Source: RBG-16-66-20 sp964564865
GTDB taxonomy: Bacteria; Pseudomonadota; Gammaproteobacteria; Burkholderiales; SG8-39
Assembly: GCA_964564865.1 (NCBI GenBank)
Contig: CAZMDA010000011.1
Coordinates: 7,766-71,765, forward strand
Length of the DNA stretch: 64,000 nt
Reading direction: 5' to 3'
Shown: one piece after another, positions 24,691-33,297 of the stretch
Position numbering within the stretch: the first letter of the stretch is position 1
Layout of the letters: each line of letters begins with the position of its first letter
Program-made: the position numbers and the translations under genes
Notes under the pieces: generated by a model
Told to the model about the DNA's origin: nothing
Databases searched by the model: none
What the model saw: the letters and a program-made list of their open reading frames with translations, nothing else

Positions 24691-25947
24691 ATGGGCTGTC
24701 TGGTCGGTCGCGCCGCTCGCTTTGCCTGGCTGCTGCTCGCCGCGGCCGTGCTCTCCGGCTGCGCCACCAGCTCCCTCACCGGGCGCAGCCAGTTCATGGT
24801 GGTGTCCGAGTCCCACGCCATCTCCGGTTCCGCCTCGGCCTACCGCAGCATGCTCGGGGGCCTGGCGAAGAAGGGCAAGGTCGAGACCGGCACCCCGCGC
24901 GCCGAGCGCGTGAAGGCGATCACCGACCGGCTGATCGCGCAGGCGGTGCGCTTCCGGCCCGACGCCGCCACCTGGGACTGGCAGGTGGAGGTGATCAACG
25001 AGCCCAAGGTGGTCAACGCCTTCTGCATGGCCGGCGGCAAGATGGCCATCTACACCGGGTTCTGGGAGAAATTGAACATCACCGACGACGAGGTCGCCGC
25101 CATCATGGGGCACGAGATCGGCCACGCCCTCGCCAGCCACACGCGCGAGCACATGTCGGTGGCCTACACCAGCCAGGTGGGCGCCCTGGTGCTCTCGGCG
25201 CTGCTCGCCTCGAAGAACGATCCCAACAGCTTCCGGCGCAACGCCGAGGCGCTCTCCAGCGCCGCGGCCCTGGCCATCACCCTGCCCAACAGCCGCGAGG
25301 GCGAGGAGGAGGCCGACCAGATCGGCATCGAGCTCGCCGCGCGCGCCGGGTTCGACCCGCGCGCCGCGGTGACGCTGTGGGAGAAGATGCAGAAGCAGGA
25401 GAAGATCTCGCCGCCGCAGTTCCTGTCCACGCATCCGTCGAACGAGACGCGGATCCGGAACCTGTCGGCGCTGGTGCCGAAGGTGGACCATCTCTACCAG
25501 CTGGCGAAGGCGGGGAAGGCGACGGAGGGCGTGCCGAGCTTCCTGGGAGGTGGGGATGCCGCTGCGCGGCAGGCGTATGCGGACAAGGCCGCCGGCGAGG
25601 CCGACACCATGACGTTCCTCGGTCCCCAGTTCGAGAAGTTCAGGAAGGGGGAGGTGGTGTTCGAGTGCCGGTTTGCGTGCTACTTCGCTTATACCAATCG
25701 GAAGGGCGACTGGAAGGCGCTGCACGAGAAGAAGGCCTGGCGGGACCTGGCGGTGTCGGTGATGAACGTGGGGTACCTGAATGATCTGTCGTACTTCCTG
25801 CTGGGGGAGGCGGCGAAGGGGTTGGGGTTGGGGGAGGTGGCGCGGGTTTATTACGGGAGGGCGGTGGAGGCGGGGAGGGTGGGGTATGGGTGTGGGGAGG
25901 GATGTGGGGGGTTTGAGGTGAAGGTAGTTTCGGCGGCGGGAGGATAG
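24691..25947 (+). CDS. M48-family zinc metalloprotease lipoprotein
   Basis: A 418-residue M48 peptidase. A lipobox (VLSGC) follows the N-terminal hydrophobic segment, so it should be a lipoprotein, probably facing the periplasm. The zinc-binding and catalytic motif HEIGH is near residue 150, and the third ligand is likely in EGEEEADQIG. Next comes GFDPRAAVTLWEKM, then THPSNETRIRNL, the usual M48 (LoiP/BepA-like) order. The C-terminal part (from about residue 290) is not obviously conserved. The last 150 bases are extremely G-rich on the coding strand. Envelope quality control is the likely role. Confidence 0.88.
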   Translation: MGCLVGRAARFAWLLLAAAVLSGCATSSLTGRSQFMVVSESHAISGSASAYRSMLGGLAKKGKVETGTPRAERVKAITDRLIAQAVRFRPDAATWDWQVEVINEPKVVNAFCMAGGKMAIYTGFWEKLNITDDEVAAIMGHEIGHALASHTREHMSVAYTSQVGALVLSALLASKNDPNSFRRNAEALSSAAALAITLPNSREGEEEADQIGIELAARAGFDPRAAVTLWEKMQKQEKISPPQFLSTHPSNETRIRNLSALVPKVDHLYQLAKAGKATEGVPSFLGGGDAAARQAYADKAAGEADTMTFLGPQFEKFRKGEVVFECRFACYFAYTNRKGDWKALHEKKAWRDLAVSVMNVGYLNDLSYFLLGEAAKGLGLGEVARVYYGRAVEAGRVGYGCGEGCGGFEVKVVSAAGG

Positions 25948-25953
25948 GAGCTG

Positions 25954-26178
25954 ATGATTCGACTATCGGAGGAACTGCGATCGGATTTGCACCCGGAGAG
26001 TGATGCAATCAACCGCATCTGGAAGAAGCGCGAGGCGCAGTTCATGCCGATGGTGACCGGGATGCTGTCGCGGGTGGGCGAACTGCAGGGATTTGGGCAG
26101 AAGGCGATAGGGCAGTTGGGAAGGATTGCGGCTTTGCCGGATGCCGAAGCGGTAGAGCCCACAGACGCTTCAAATTAA
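25954..26178 (+). pseudogene. C-terminal remnant of a DUF2130 protein
   Basis: A 74-codon frame whose middle, INRIWKKREAQ...GELQGFGQKAIGQLGRIAALPD, matches the last segment of DUF2130 proteins (pattern W-x-K-R-E-x-Q...G-x-x-Q-G). Intact proteins are several hundred residues with long coiled coils and are often found beside restriction systems. Only the tail remains. An ATG happens to begin the frame, but a functional 74-residue product is doubtful. It marks the left side of the decayed, lower-GC island. Confidence 0.5.
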
Positions 26179-27214
26179 ATGCTCGTCGACGAGGCAATGC
26201 AACTGTCGCCGTGGTACTTGAATACTCGGCGTCTTGCGCTTTTGACGAAGAGAAACGTAGGGGCGGCGGCGCAAGCCTCGTTGGCAGACAATTCACTGGA
26301 GCGCGCGACGGGCATGCATTTCGCCGCGAACCTTGCGGATTCGCTGTTAAGGTCCGGGCAGATCCCGAATCTTACGAAGGAGTTGATCGCAAACGGAGTA
26401 CCGTCGAGCAGCTTAACCGCGTCTATCTGGGGCGTGTTTACGTTTCGTGGTGTATCCAAGGCGCTCATGGCGGAGCGAGAGGGCCGGCGGGTCACGCCGG
26501 CCACATTCTCCGGGGTCATACCGATTGGCACGCAGGAACTCGAGTTTTCCGGAGTGCTCTTGAACGATCATCTTTACTCCCAAAGCGCCCCGACGTACTT
26601 GACTGGGAAGCGCCGAGCACTGATCTTGGGGCAGTTCGAAATCCAGGGGTACGAAGGTAGAGGTTTTCCCATACATCATCGGAGACTTCGCGAAGGGTCT
26701 GGGCGATATCGGCCCCTTGCCCATGGGATGGCCGAAGACCGCACGCATCTACCCATCACAGTTGAAAGCGTTCGAAAGAATCGCCCAAACGAAGCCGCCG
26801 ACGAAGGCCCAGCTAAAGAAGCTGCTGAACGTGCCCGAGGTTGAGGTCAAGAATCGCTTCGCCGCAATCATCGGGGAGCCGTTCGTACCGAAGGACTGGG
26901 GCGGTGAGAAGTCTGATCTATACACGAGCCGCCTGACGCTGGATGAAAAGCCCATTTCCGCCGCTTTCATATTCAAAGGTCCGGCAGTAAGTGGCGCGCT
27001 CCATCCCGCGAATATGGGCAAACGCGGTGATCAGTTGGTGCGAGCATTCGAGGAGCCAGCGGACCTTATAGTCATTCAACACCACAATCAGATCGCAAGT
27101 ACGGTTATTCGGCAGGCTGAGGCTCTCGCCGCCGACCATTCGAGGCCGCGTCTCTACTGCATCATCGATGGTGCGGAGACTTATCGGATACTGAAGACTT
27201 ACCGGAAGTTCTAG
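26179..27214 (+). pseudogene. Unrecognised gene split by a single-base frameshift
   Basis: Two consecutive frames read as one protein if one G is removed from the GGGG run at 26646-26649. The first part starts MLVDEAMQLSPWYLNTRR and runs to ALILGQFEIQG. The second continues TKVEVFPYIIGDFAKGLGDIGPLP and ends TYRKF at 27214. The second half looks conserved: FIFKGPAVSGALHPANMGKRGDQLVRAFEEPADLIVIQHHNQIASTVIRQAEAL. The family is unknown to me. The base usage is lower in GC than the core genome. Either a true mutation or a read error could explain the break. If only the second half is made it would start near 26717. Confidence 0.5.
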
Positions 27215-27240
27215 CATTTCGAAGTCGGGAGGATAGGTAC

Positions 27241-27339
27241 TTGAAGAAAAAGAAAGCCGCATCGACGAACGGCGAGAAAATCAGCTGCGAAGGCAAGCTT
27301 TGGCAAATGGCAGACGCACTGCGCGCGCGAAAACATTAG
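27241..27339 (+). pseudogene. hsdM start remnant (type I methyltransferase)
   Basis: After a good ribosome-binding site (GGGAGG), a TTG-started frame gives LKKKKAASTNGEKISCEGKLWQMADALR and stops after 32 codons. This is the usual beginning of type I HsdM proteins (basic start, then a KLWxxADxLR motif). All catalytic parts are gone. It overlaps, in another frame, the hsdR remnant that follows. Confidence 0.6.
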
Positions 27340-27499
27340 GATCGATTTGGCCGTGCGTGAGGATGTACAGGCGCAGCTAGGAGCGCTCGTGAAGCGCATT
27401 CTCCGCAAACGCGGATATCCGCGTGGCATGCAGGAGAAGGCTAGACAAACAGTGCTGGAGCAGGCCACTCGTCTATCAATTGAATGGGTAGTGGGGTAG
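27326..27499 (+). pseudogene. hsdR end remnant (type I restriction subunit)
   Basis: A frame reading ENIRIDLAVREDVQAQLGALVKRILRKRGYP...QEKARQTVLEQATRLSIEWVVG then stop matches the C-terminal end of type I restriction HsdR proteins (helicase-associated region; pattern LVKRILRKxGYPxxxQExAxxTVLEQA). It begins exactly where the hsdM remnant ends. One deletion therefore joined the start of hsdM to the end of hsdR, removing the middle of the operon. Confidence 0.65.
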
Positions 27500-27511
27500 A
27501 GCCTACAGTTT

Positions 27512-28450
27512 GTGGACAGCGGACGAGAGGATAGAGGCGTGCGCTTCTGGGTCGGATTGACTGATGGCGACTGGTTTGAGTATCTGCGTAACAGTACGCC
27601 GGACGAGGTCAACTTTTGGCAACCGTCCGCTGGCAGGCGAGCGGTTCGGCTTGATGCTGGGGCGCTATTTCTGTTCAAGCTCCACTCGCCAAGAAACTTC
27701 GTGGTCGGTGGCGGCTTTTACGTGCGCTATTCAGCCTTACCAGCTCGACTAGCGTGGGACGCATTTGGCGACAAGAACGGTACTACTAGCTACGATGCAC
27801 TTCGCGACAGGGTGCGGCGCTATCGAAAGCAATCAGTTAGCGGCGATCCCTTCATCGGTTGCAACATCCTAAATGCCCCGTTTTTCTTCGAAGACAAGGA
27901 CTGGATCGCGATCCCGGAAACATGGGCACCCAATACACAGCAAGGAAGGACATTTGATACTGAGACGGTCGATGGCCTAAGGCTTTGGAATGCCGTGCAC
28001 GAGAGGTTACGTGGTATTCCGGTACCCAAGAGTCAGGTCGAGTCCCCTCGCCTTGGGGCAGAGTATCTGACTCGCGCGCGTCTAGGTCAGGGAGCCTTCC
28101 GCGTTCTGGTCACGGAAGCGTATGAGAGGCGCTGCGCTGTTAGTGGGGAGCGGACGCTTCCAGTCTTGGAAGCCGCCCACATCAAACCTTACGCCAAGAG
28201 TGGACCACATCTCATTTCGAATGGGCTCTTGCTACGATCTGATCTCCACATACTGTTTGACGATGGGTATCTCACAGTAACAGAAGACCTCAAAGTCGAA
28301 GTGAGCCGGAACATTAAGGAGAAATTCGAGAACGGCCGCGAATACTACCGATACCACGGAAAGCCACTCATCACCGTTCCAGGCGACTCCAATCAACGCC
28401 CCTCCCACGAATTCCTTCGCTGGCACAACACGGAAGTGTTTCAAGAGTGA
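27512..28450 (+). CDS. HNH endonuclease with N-terminal PUA/EVE-like domain (putative restriction enzyme)
   Basis: A 312-residue protein. The N-terminal half (RFWVGLTDGDWFEYLR, NFWQPS, LFLFKLHSPRNFVVGGGFYVRYS) resembles PUA/EVE-type modified-base readers. The C-terminal half is an HNH_2 nuclease: CAVSGERTLPVLEAAHIKPYAKSGPHLISNGLLLRSDLHILFDDGYLTV. EVE-HNH proteins are known modification-dependent (type IV-like) restriction enzymes, so a role against modified phage DNA is plausible. The GTG at 27512 is used; GTG at 27539, after GAGG, is the alternative. The next gene starts 6 bp after its stop, which suggests a two-gene unit. Codon use is visibly less GC-rich than flanking core genes. Confidence 0.75.
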   Translation: MDSGREDRGVRFWVGLTDGDWFEYLRNSTPDEVNFWQPSAGRRAVRLDAGALFLFKLHSPRNFVVGGGFYVRYSALPARLAWDAFGDKNGTTSYDALRDRVRRYRKQSVSGDPFIGCNILNAPFFFEDKDWIAIPETWAPNTQQGRTFDTETVDGLRLWNAVHERLRGIPVPKSQVESPRLGAEYLTRARLGQGAFRVLVTEAYERRCAVSGERTLPVLEAAHIKPYAKSGPHLISNGLLLRSDLHILFDDGYLTVTEDLKVEVSRNIKEKFENGREYYRYHGKPLITVPGDSNQRPSHEFLRWHNTEVFQE

Positions 28451-28456
28451 GATCTG

Positions 28457-29722
28457 GTGGGACCGGTTCTGATCTTTGACAAATCGCTCCTCGAGAGCCT
28501 CAACCCAGACGAGGCGGTGTGGCTGGACACGTTCTTCATAACTAACATCACGCCACTTTTCTTCGTTGAGACACTTGCAGATCTGGAAAAGCAGGTCCGT
28601 AAGGGGCGCACACCGGAACAGGTCGTAGGTAGCTTGGCATACCGAACCCCTGATATGGGGTCGACCATGAATGCGCATCACACTGCCTTGCTCGAAGCGG
28701 AGCTCGTCGGTGGTTGGCAGGTCGATATGCGCCATGGTCGGCCAATACTCGCGGGCGGCCAAAGGCTTGAACTCGAGGGGAAAAAGGGAGTCATTTTCCG
28801 ACCCTCACCTGAGCAGGAAGCGTTCTCCCGTTGGCTAAAGGGTGAGTTCCTTGAACTCGAGCGCGCGAACGCGCGTGCATGGCGCCGCGCTCTGTCGCAG
28901 CTCGACTTCAACGAGATGTGCGAGCTATTTCGTCCCTTCTTCCCGATGGGCAAACCGAAGACGCTGGCCGACGTTAAGAGATTTGTCGAGTTCTATGTCA
29001 ATGGCCCTGATCGAGAGAAGGTGCTCCTCTTCGGCCTCACTTTGGTCGGAGTCCCAGCGGAAGGTATGGACCTGATCGTGCGACGCTGGAAAATGGCGGG
29101 AAAGCCGACCATTGTCGAGTTTGCTCCGTATTTTGCCCACGTCTTTTCTGTGGAGATGTTTTTCTATCTCGCGATGGCGGCAGATGTCATCGGGCGAGGT
29201 AGGCCTAGCCACAAGATTGACCTAGCGTACCTCTATTACCTCCCCTTCTGCATGGTGTTCACCTCGAACGACAGGTTGCATGGAGACCTGGTGCCCTTCT
29301 TCCTGCGGAGCAACCAATCCTTCATTCCAGGCCAAGAGTTGAAGGCAGATCTCGGGCGCCTAGACAAGCATTTCGATACTCTGCCTGAGGAAGTCAAGAA
29401 GCGCGGTGTTATGAGTTTTGCTCACTTCCCGCCTCCGGACGACTCGTTTCTCGTGGCGCGCTTGTGGGACAAGCATATGTCGCCAAAATGGCGTGAACAG
29501 AAGCCGATTGTTCCCCCTTCTGGGGAAAGTGATCTCGGAAAGAAGTTAATGGACTCAGTACGACGACTAGAGAAGGAGGGCAAGCCACTCCCACAGGACT
29601 CAACTCCTGAGTCCGAAGATCTGGACCAACTGGTCATTCAACGAAACGTCCATGCGCGAAAGGGAAAGTGGCTTAGGCTTCCGCCAGAGGTGGTAGACGC
29701 AAACAAAGAAGGTCAAGACTAG
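28457..29722 (+). CDS. Uncharacterised protein with split PIN-like nuclease features
   Basis: A 421-residue protein that I cannot name. The N-terminus VLIFDKSLLESL...ITPLFFVETLADL and the later HKIDLAYLYYLPFCMVFTSNDRLH together look like a PIN domain split by about 200 residues. The four acidic positions would be D8, E38, D255 and D272 (the last in a T-S-N-D turn typical of PIN motif 4). The C-terminal tail is charged. GTG start 6 bp behind the HNH gene; probably co-transcribed. A ribonuclease partner of the HNH protein in defence is a reasonable guess but not shown. Confidence 0.6.
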   Translation: MGPVLIFDKSLLESLNPDEAVWLDTFFITNITPLFFVETLADLEKQVRKGRTPEQVVGSLAYRTPDMGSTMNAHHTALLEAELVGGWQVDMRHGRPILAGGQRLELEGKKGVIFRPSPEQEAFSRWLKGEFLELERANARAWRRALSQLDFNEMCELFRPFFPMGKPKTLADVKRFVEFYVNGPDREKVLLFGLTLVGVPAEGMDLIVRRWKMAGKPTIVEFAPYFAHVFSVEMFFYLAMAADVIGRGRPSHKIDLAYLYYLPFCMVFTSNDRLHGDLVPFFLRSNQSFIPGQELKADLGRLDKHFDTLPEEVKKRGVMSFAHFPPPDDSFLVARLWDKHMSPKWREQKPIVPPSGESDLGKKLMDSVRRLEKEGKPLPQDSTPESEDLDQLVIQRNVHARKGKWLRLPPEVVDANKEGQD

Positions 29723-29749
29723 TGAAGCCAGTCAGGCGCATGTCCCAGT

Positions 29750-32700
29750 GTGAATAAGCAAAGCAGCATGGCGTTGCTAGAGGGCCTATACGACCGTCTT
29801 GTGGACGAACGTCTGTCCGCGCAGCTCGCGTCGCTCCTCCAGGCAAGACACGCGAGCCTCGAGGCGCTGCCGCCCGAAGAGCGCTCCGCCCGCTTGGCGG
29901 AAGCCTTCGTCAAAGTCCTGGCCGGAATCCTCGACAGCGTGGAGCCAGACGATGCAGGCACGCCACGCGAGCAGGCGCAGATCGCCGTGATCGCCGGCCT
30001 CTTGGGGGTGCTGCGCAAGGAGTACCGGGCCGCCGATCTTCCTAGCTGGCCGAGCCCACTCAGTACCCTCCGCTCGATTCATCGTCAATCGGCCCCCTTC
30101 GTTCCGCCCGCAACCGGAGTGCTACGCCCCTGGCTGTTCACCGCAGGGCGAGCGGATCCATCGCTACTCGCCGATCTGCGCGCGGAGCTCGACTCGGCGG
30201 ACGAGGTGGACATTCTCGTCTCGTTCATCAAGTGGAGCGGGGTACGCAAGCTCATGGACCGGTTCGAGGCCGGCGGCGTCACCGGCGCCGACGGGGTGCC
30301 GCGCCGACGGGTACGGATTCTCACGACGACGTACATGGGCGCCACGGAGGCGCGGGCGGTGCTGGTGCTCGCCAAGCTACCGGGCGTGACGGTGAAGGTT
30401 TCCTACGACACCCGGCGCACGCGCCTGCACGCCAAGGCGTGGCTCTTTCACCGCGCGACGGGATTCGGCACGGCGTTCGTCGGCAGCGCCAATATCTCCA
30501 ATGCTGCGCTGATCGGCGGGCTGGAGTGGACGGTGAAGTTCACCCAGGCGGCGCAGGCCGATCTTTACGTGGCGGCGCAGGCGCAGTTCGAGTCGCTGTG
30601 GAACGACCCGGAGTTCGAGTTCTTCGATCCGAACAGCGAGGCGGATCTGCGGCGGCTTTCCGCCGCGCTCTCGGAGGAATCGCGGGGCCAGGACGCGGGC
30701 GAGACTGTCTTCTTCGATCTCACCCCAAAGGCTTACCAGGCCGAGATGCTGAATCGGCTTGCCCGCGAGCGTGAGCTAGGGCGCACGCGCAGTCTGCTCG
30801 TTGCCGCCACGGGTACGGGAAAGACCGTTGTGGCGGCGCTCGACTACCGCGCGCTCTGTCAGGCGCCAGGAGGGCACCCACGCCTGCTCTTCGTCGCGCA
30901 CCGGGTCGAGATCCTGCGCCAGGCGATGGCGACCTACCGGCAGGCATTGCGCTCGCCGGATTTTGGGGAAGTGCTCGCTGAAGGACATGACCCAAGCTCA
31001 TGGGATCACCTCTTCGCCACGATCCAGAGCGTCAGCTCCGCGGGGCTCCTCGAGCGTTTCGGCCCTGACTACTGGCATACCGTGGTCATCGACGAATGCC
31101 ATCATCTTCCCGCACAGTCGTTCGACGCCTTCGCGCGTGGGGTGAGGCCGAAGTTCCTGCTTGGCCTCACGGCGACGCCGTTGCGCGCGGACGGAAAGCC
31201 GATCGCCGAGTACTTCGACCCGAGGCCTGACAGCCGGCCGGCGGTCGAGTTGAGGCTCTGGCACGCGCTTGACCAACAACTCCTCGCGCCGTTCGAGTAC
31301 TACGGCACCGCCGACGAGACGGATCTGAAGGACGTGCGATGGAATGGAGCCGGGGAACTGGCGGACCTTGATCGCGTGATCTCGGGCGATCACATCCGGG
31401 CGCGGCTGGTGATCCAGTCGGTGCAGAAGTATTCCTCGGAGGTAAAGGCCATGCGTGCGCTCGCGTTCTGCGTAAGCGTGCGGCACGCGGAGTTCATGGC
31501 CGAGCAGTTCAAGGCAGCCGGGTTCGCGGCGGAGGCAGTCACGGGCGGAACGGATAGGGACGTGCGGCAACGCATTCCCGGCAGGCTGGCGCGTGGAGAG
31601 ATCCAGATCGTGTGCACCTGCGATCTCTACAACGAAGGCGTCGACCTGCCGGACCTGAACACCTTGCTGCTCCTGCGGCCAACGCAAAGCCCGGTGATCT
31701 TCGAGCAGCAGCTCGGACGCGGCCTGCGCCTGGCGCAGGGCAAAGAGTCGTGCCTTGTCCTCGACTTTGTCGGGCGCTACCGCGAGGAGTTCCGCTTCGA
31801 TCAGCTCCTACAGGTGATGACCGGACTGCCGAAGCGGCGCCTGATCGAGGATCTTGAGCACGGTTTTCCCACATTGCCGCCTGGCTGCCATATCGCGTTC
31901 GATCGCGTCGCGGGCGAGCGGGTGCTGGCGAGCCTCAAGACCATCGCTCGGCAAACCTGGCCGCGACTGACGCGCGAGCTACAAGGCTATGCAGCGAGCC
32001 ACGAGAACGTGACGCTGGCGAGCTTCCTCAACGATCAGGCGCTGGAGCTATCAGACATCTACCGGGCGAATGCGGTCGGGGGATGGACGGCGCTACGGCG
32101 CAGCGCCGGGCTGCTGCCGGGAGAGTTGTCGGAGGAGGAGGCGTATCTCGGGCGGCGATTCGCTGACCTCCTTCATGGCAACGATCCATTGGCGCTCAAG
32201 CTATGGAAGAACCCGGACCCCGGTGACAGGCGCGTCCAGATGCTCGCCTACCAGCTTTTCCCGCGCATCACCGACAAGATGAGCGGCAAGGAGTTTCTTG
32301 AGCGGCTGGACGCCCATCCGCTCCTGAAGGAGGAGTTGGGCGAGCTCGCGGACCTTCTTGCCGCACGCACCGAACTGCCGGCGCGGCGTATTCCGGGCTT
32401 GCCGGAAGAGTGGCCGCTCCTGCTGTATGGCCGCTACGAGATCCGCGAGATCCTGACGGCGGTGGGCTGGTTGACCGAGTCGCGGCGAACGCCGCACCAG
32501 TCGGGGAAGGTCGTGATTGAGGAGGCGAGAATCGAGTGCCTGTTCGTGACGCTCGACAAGGCGGTGGGTTATCACGATCGCATCGCGTACCACGACTACG
32601 CGATCAGCCCAGAGATTTTTCACTGGCAAACGCAGAATAACGCTGGTCCGGACACGCCAGCGGGACGACGCTACATAGAAAGTCCCGAGAACGGCTGGCG

Positions 32701-32863
32701 CTTCTTCCTGTTCGTGAGGGAGAACAAGGAAGCGGCGTATTGCGCTTTGGGATCTGCCACCAAGGTGCATATCGAAGGCGACCGGCCGATGTCCGTGCAC
32801 TGGAAGCTGGAGGTTCCGCTGCCGGCGGAACTGTTCCGGGCGTTCAGCGTGCTTCGGGGTTGA
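29750..32863 (+). CDS. PLD-like nuclease / superfamily 2 helicase / DUF3427 protein
   Basis: A 1037-residue multidomain protein. The N-terminal part has a phospholipase D-type nuclease core (RTRLHAKAWLF...TAFVGSANISNAAL, about residues 222-255). A DEAD-like helicase follows: Walker A ATGTGKT near residue 354, DECHH near 446, LGLTATPLR near 470, and helicase C motif EQQLGRGLRLAQG near 650. The C-terminal region (SGKVVIEEARIECLFVTLDKA, HDYAISPEIFHWQTQNNAGPDTPAGRRYI) is of the DUF3427 type. Proteins of this layout are found in defence islands and are presumed DNA nuclease-translocases. GTG start 27 bp after the PIN-like gene. Its GC content is closer to the core than the two genes before it. Confidence 0.85.
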   Translation: MNKQSSMALLEGLYDRLVDERLSAQLASLLQARHASLEALPPEERSARLAEAFVKVLAGILDSVEPDDAGTPREQAQIAVIAGLLGVLRKEYRAADLPSWPSPLSTLRSIHRQSAPFVPPATGVLRPWLFTAGRADPSLLADLRAELDSADEVDILVSFIKWSGVRKLMDRFEAGGVTGADGVPRRRVRILTTTYMGATEARAVLVLAKLPGVTVKVSYDTRRTRLHAKAWLFHRATGFGTAFVGSANISNAALIGGLEWTVKFTQAAQADLYVAAQAQFESLWNDPEFEFFDPNSEADLRRLSAALSEESRGQDAGETVFFDLTPKAYQAEMLNRLARERELGRTRSLLVAATGTGKTVVAALDYRALCQAPGGHPRLLFVAHRVEILRQAMATYRQALRSPDFGEVLAEGHDPSSWDHLFATIQSVSSAGLLERFGPDYWHTVVIDECHHLPAQSFDAFARGVRPKFLLGLTATPLRADGKPIAEYFDPRPDSRPAVELRLWHALDQQLLAPFEYYGTADETDLKDVRWNGAGELADLDRVISGDHIRARLVIQSVQKYSSEVKAMRALAFCVSVRHAEFMAEQFKAAGFAAEAVTGGTDRDVRQRIPGRLARGEIQIVCTCDLYNEGVDLPDLNTLLLLRPTQSPVIFEQQLGRGLRLAQGKESCLVLDFVGRYREEFRFDQLLQVMTGLPKRRLIEDLEHGFPTLPPGCHIAFDRVAGERVLASLKTIARQTWPRLTRELQGYAASHENVTLASFLNDQALELSDIYRANAVGGWTALRRSAGLLPGELSEEEAYLGRRFADLLHGNDPLALKLWKNPDPGDRRVQMLAYQLFPRITDKMSGKEFLERLDAHPLLKEELGELADLLAARTELPARRIPGLPEEWPLLLYGRYEIREILTAVGWLTESRRTPHQSGKVVIEEARIECLFVTLDKAVGYHDRIAYHDYAISPEIFHWQTQNNAGPDTPAGRRYIESPENGWRFFLFVRENKEAAYCALGSATKVHIEGDRPMSVHWKLEVPLPAELFRAFSVLRG

Positions 32864-32961
32864 TCGAGGCCGGTCAACCCGCCCGTCCCTCCTGGCGTTG
32901 AGCATCTCAAGCGCGCGTTTCCGGCCCGCCGGGCTGGACGCGACTAAGCCAATGGATTACC

Positions 32962-33297
32962 ATGCTGGTCACGGTCGCAGAGACGCCGGAGTACCTTCGC
33001 AACGCCGCGCGGCTGCTGCGGCCGGAGGACAGTGTCGCGATCGTGCAATTCCTGGCGGCGCGGCCGAAGGCAGGCGACCTGATCCAAGGCACCGGCGGCG
33101 TGCGCAAGCTGCGCTGGGGCCGGGCCGGCCGGGGCAAGAGTGGCGGCGTGAGGGTGATCTACTACTTCCACGACGAGGCGATGCCGCTGTACCTGCTGGC
33201 GCTGTTTGCGAAGAACGAGAAGGCGGACCTGAGCAAGGCAGAGCGCAACGAGCTGGCGAAGCTGACGGCAATCCTGAAGAACACGGCGAGGCAATGA
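32962..33297 (+). CDS. RelE-family toxin
   Basis: A 111-residue RelE/HigB-like toxin: VAETPEYLRNAARLL, then LIQGTGGVRKLRWGRAGRGKSGGVRVIYYFHDEAMPLYLLALFAKNEKADLSKAE. This is the standard core with its Arg/Tyr/Lys residues. Toxin-first order, and the stop overlaps the antitoxin start (ATGA). The 98-bp region upstream is likely the promoter and operator, but no clear motif is visible. Confidence 0.88.
   Translation: MLVTVAETPEYLRNAARLLRPEDSVAIVQFLAARPKAGDLIQGTGGVRKLRWGRAGRGKSGGVRVIYYFHDEAMPLYLLALFAKNEKADLSKAERNELAKLTAILKNTARQ

Noticed and set aside
26211..26660. An alternative plus-strand frame in the broken unknown gene
   Set aside because: Unlike the 26179 frame it does not join the downstream conserved-looking half by a one-base correction, and its composition is less protein-like.
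26175..26748. Minus-strand open frames opposite the broken unknown gene
   Set aside because: They have no continuity with each other and no recognisable motifs; the plus-strand reading explains the region better.
27326..27499. A small stand-alone DNA-binding protein in the 27.3-27.5 kb gap
   Set aside because: The frame has no good start and its sequence matches the end of HsdR, so a remnant is the better reading.
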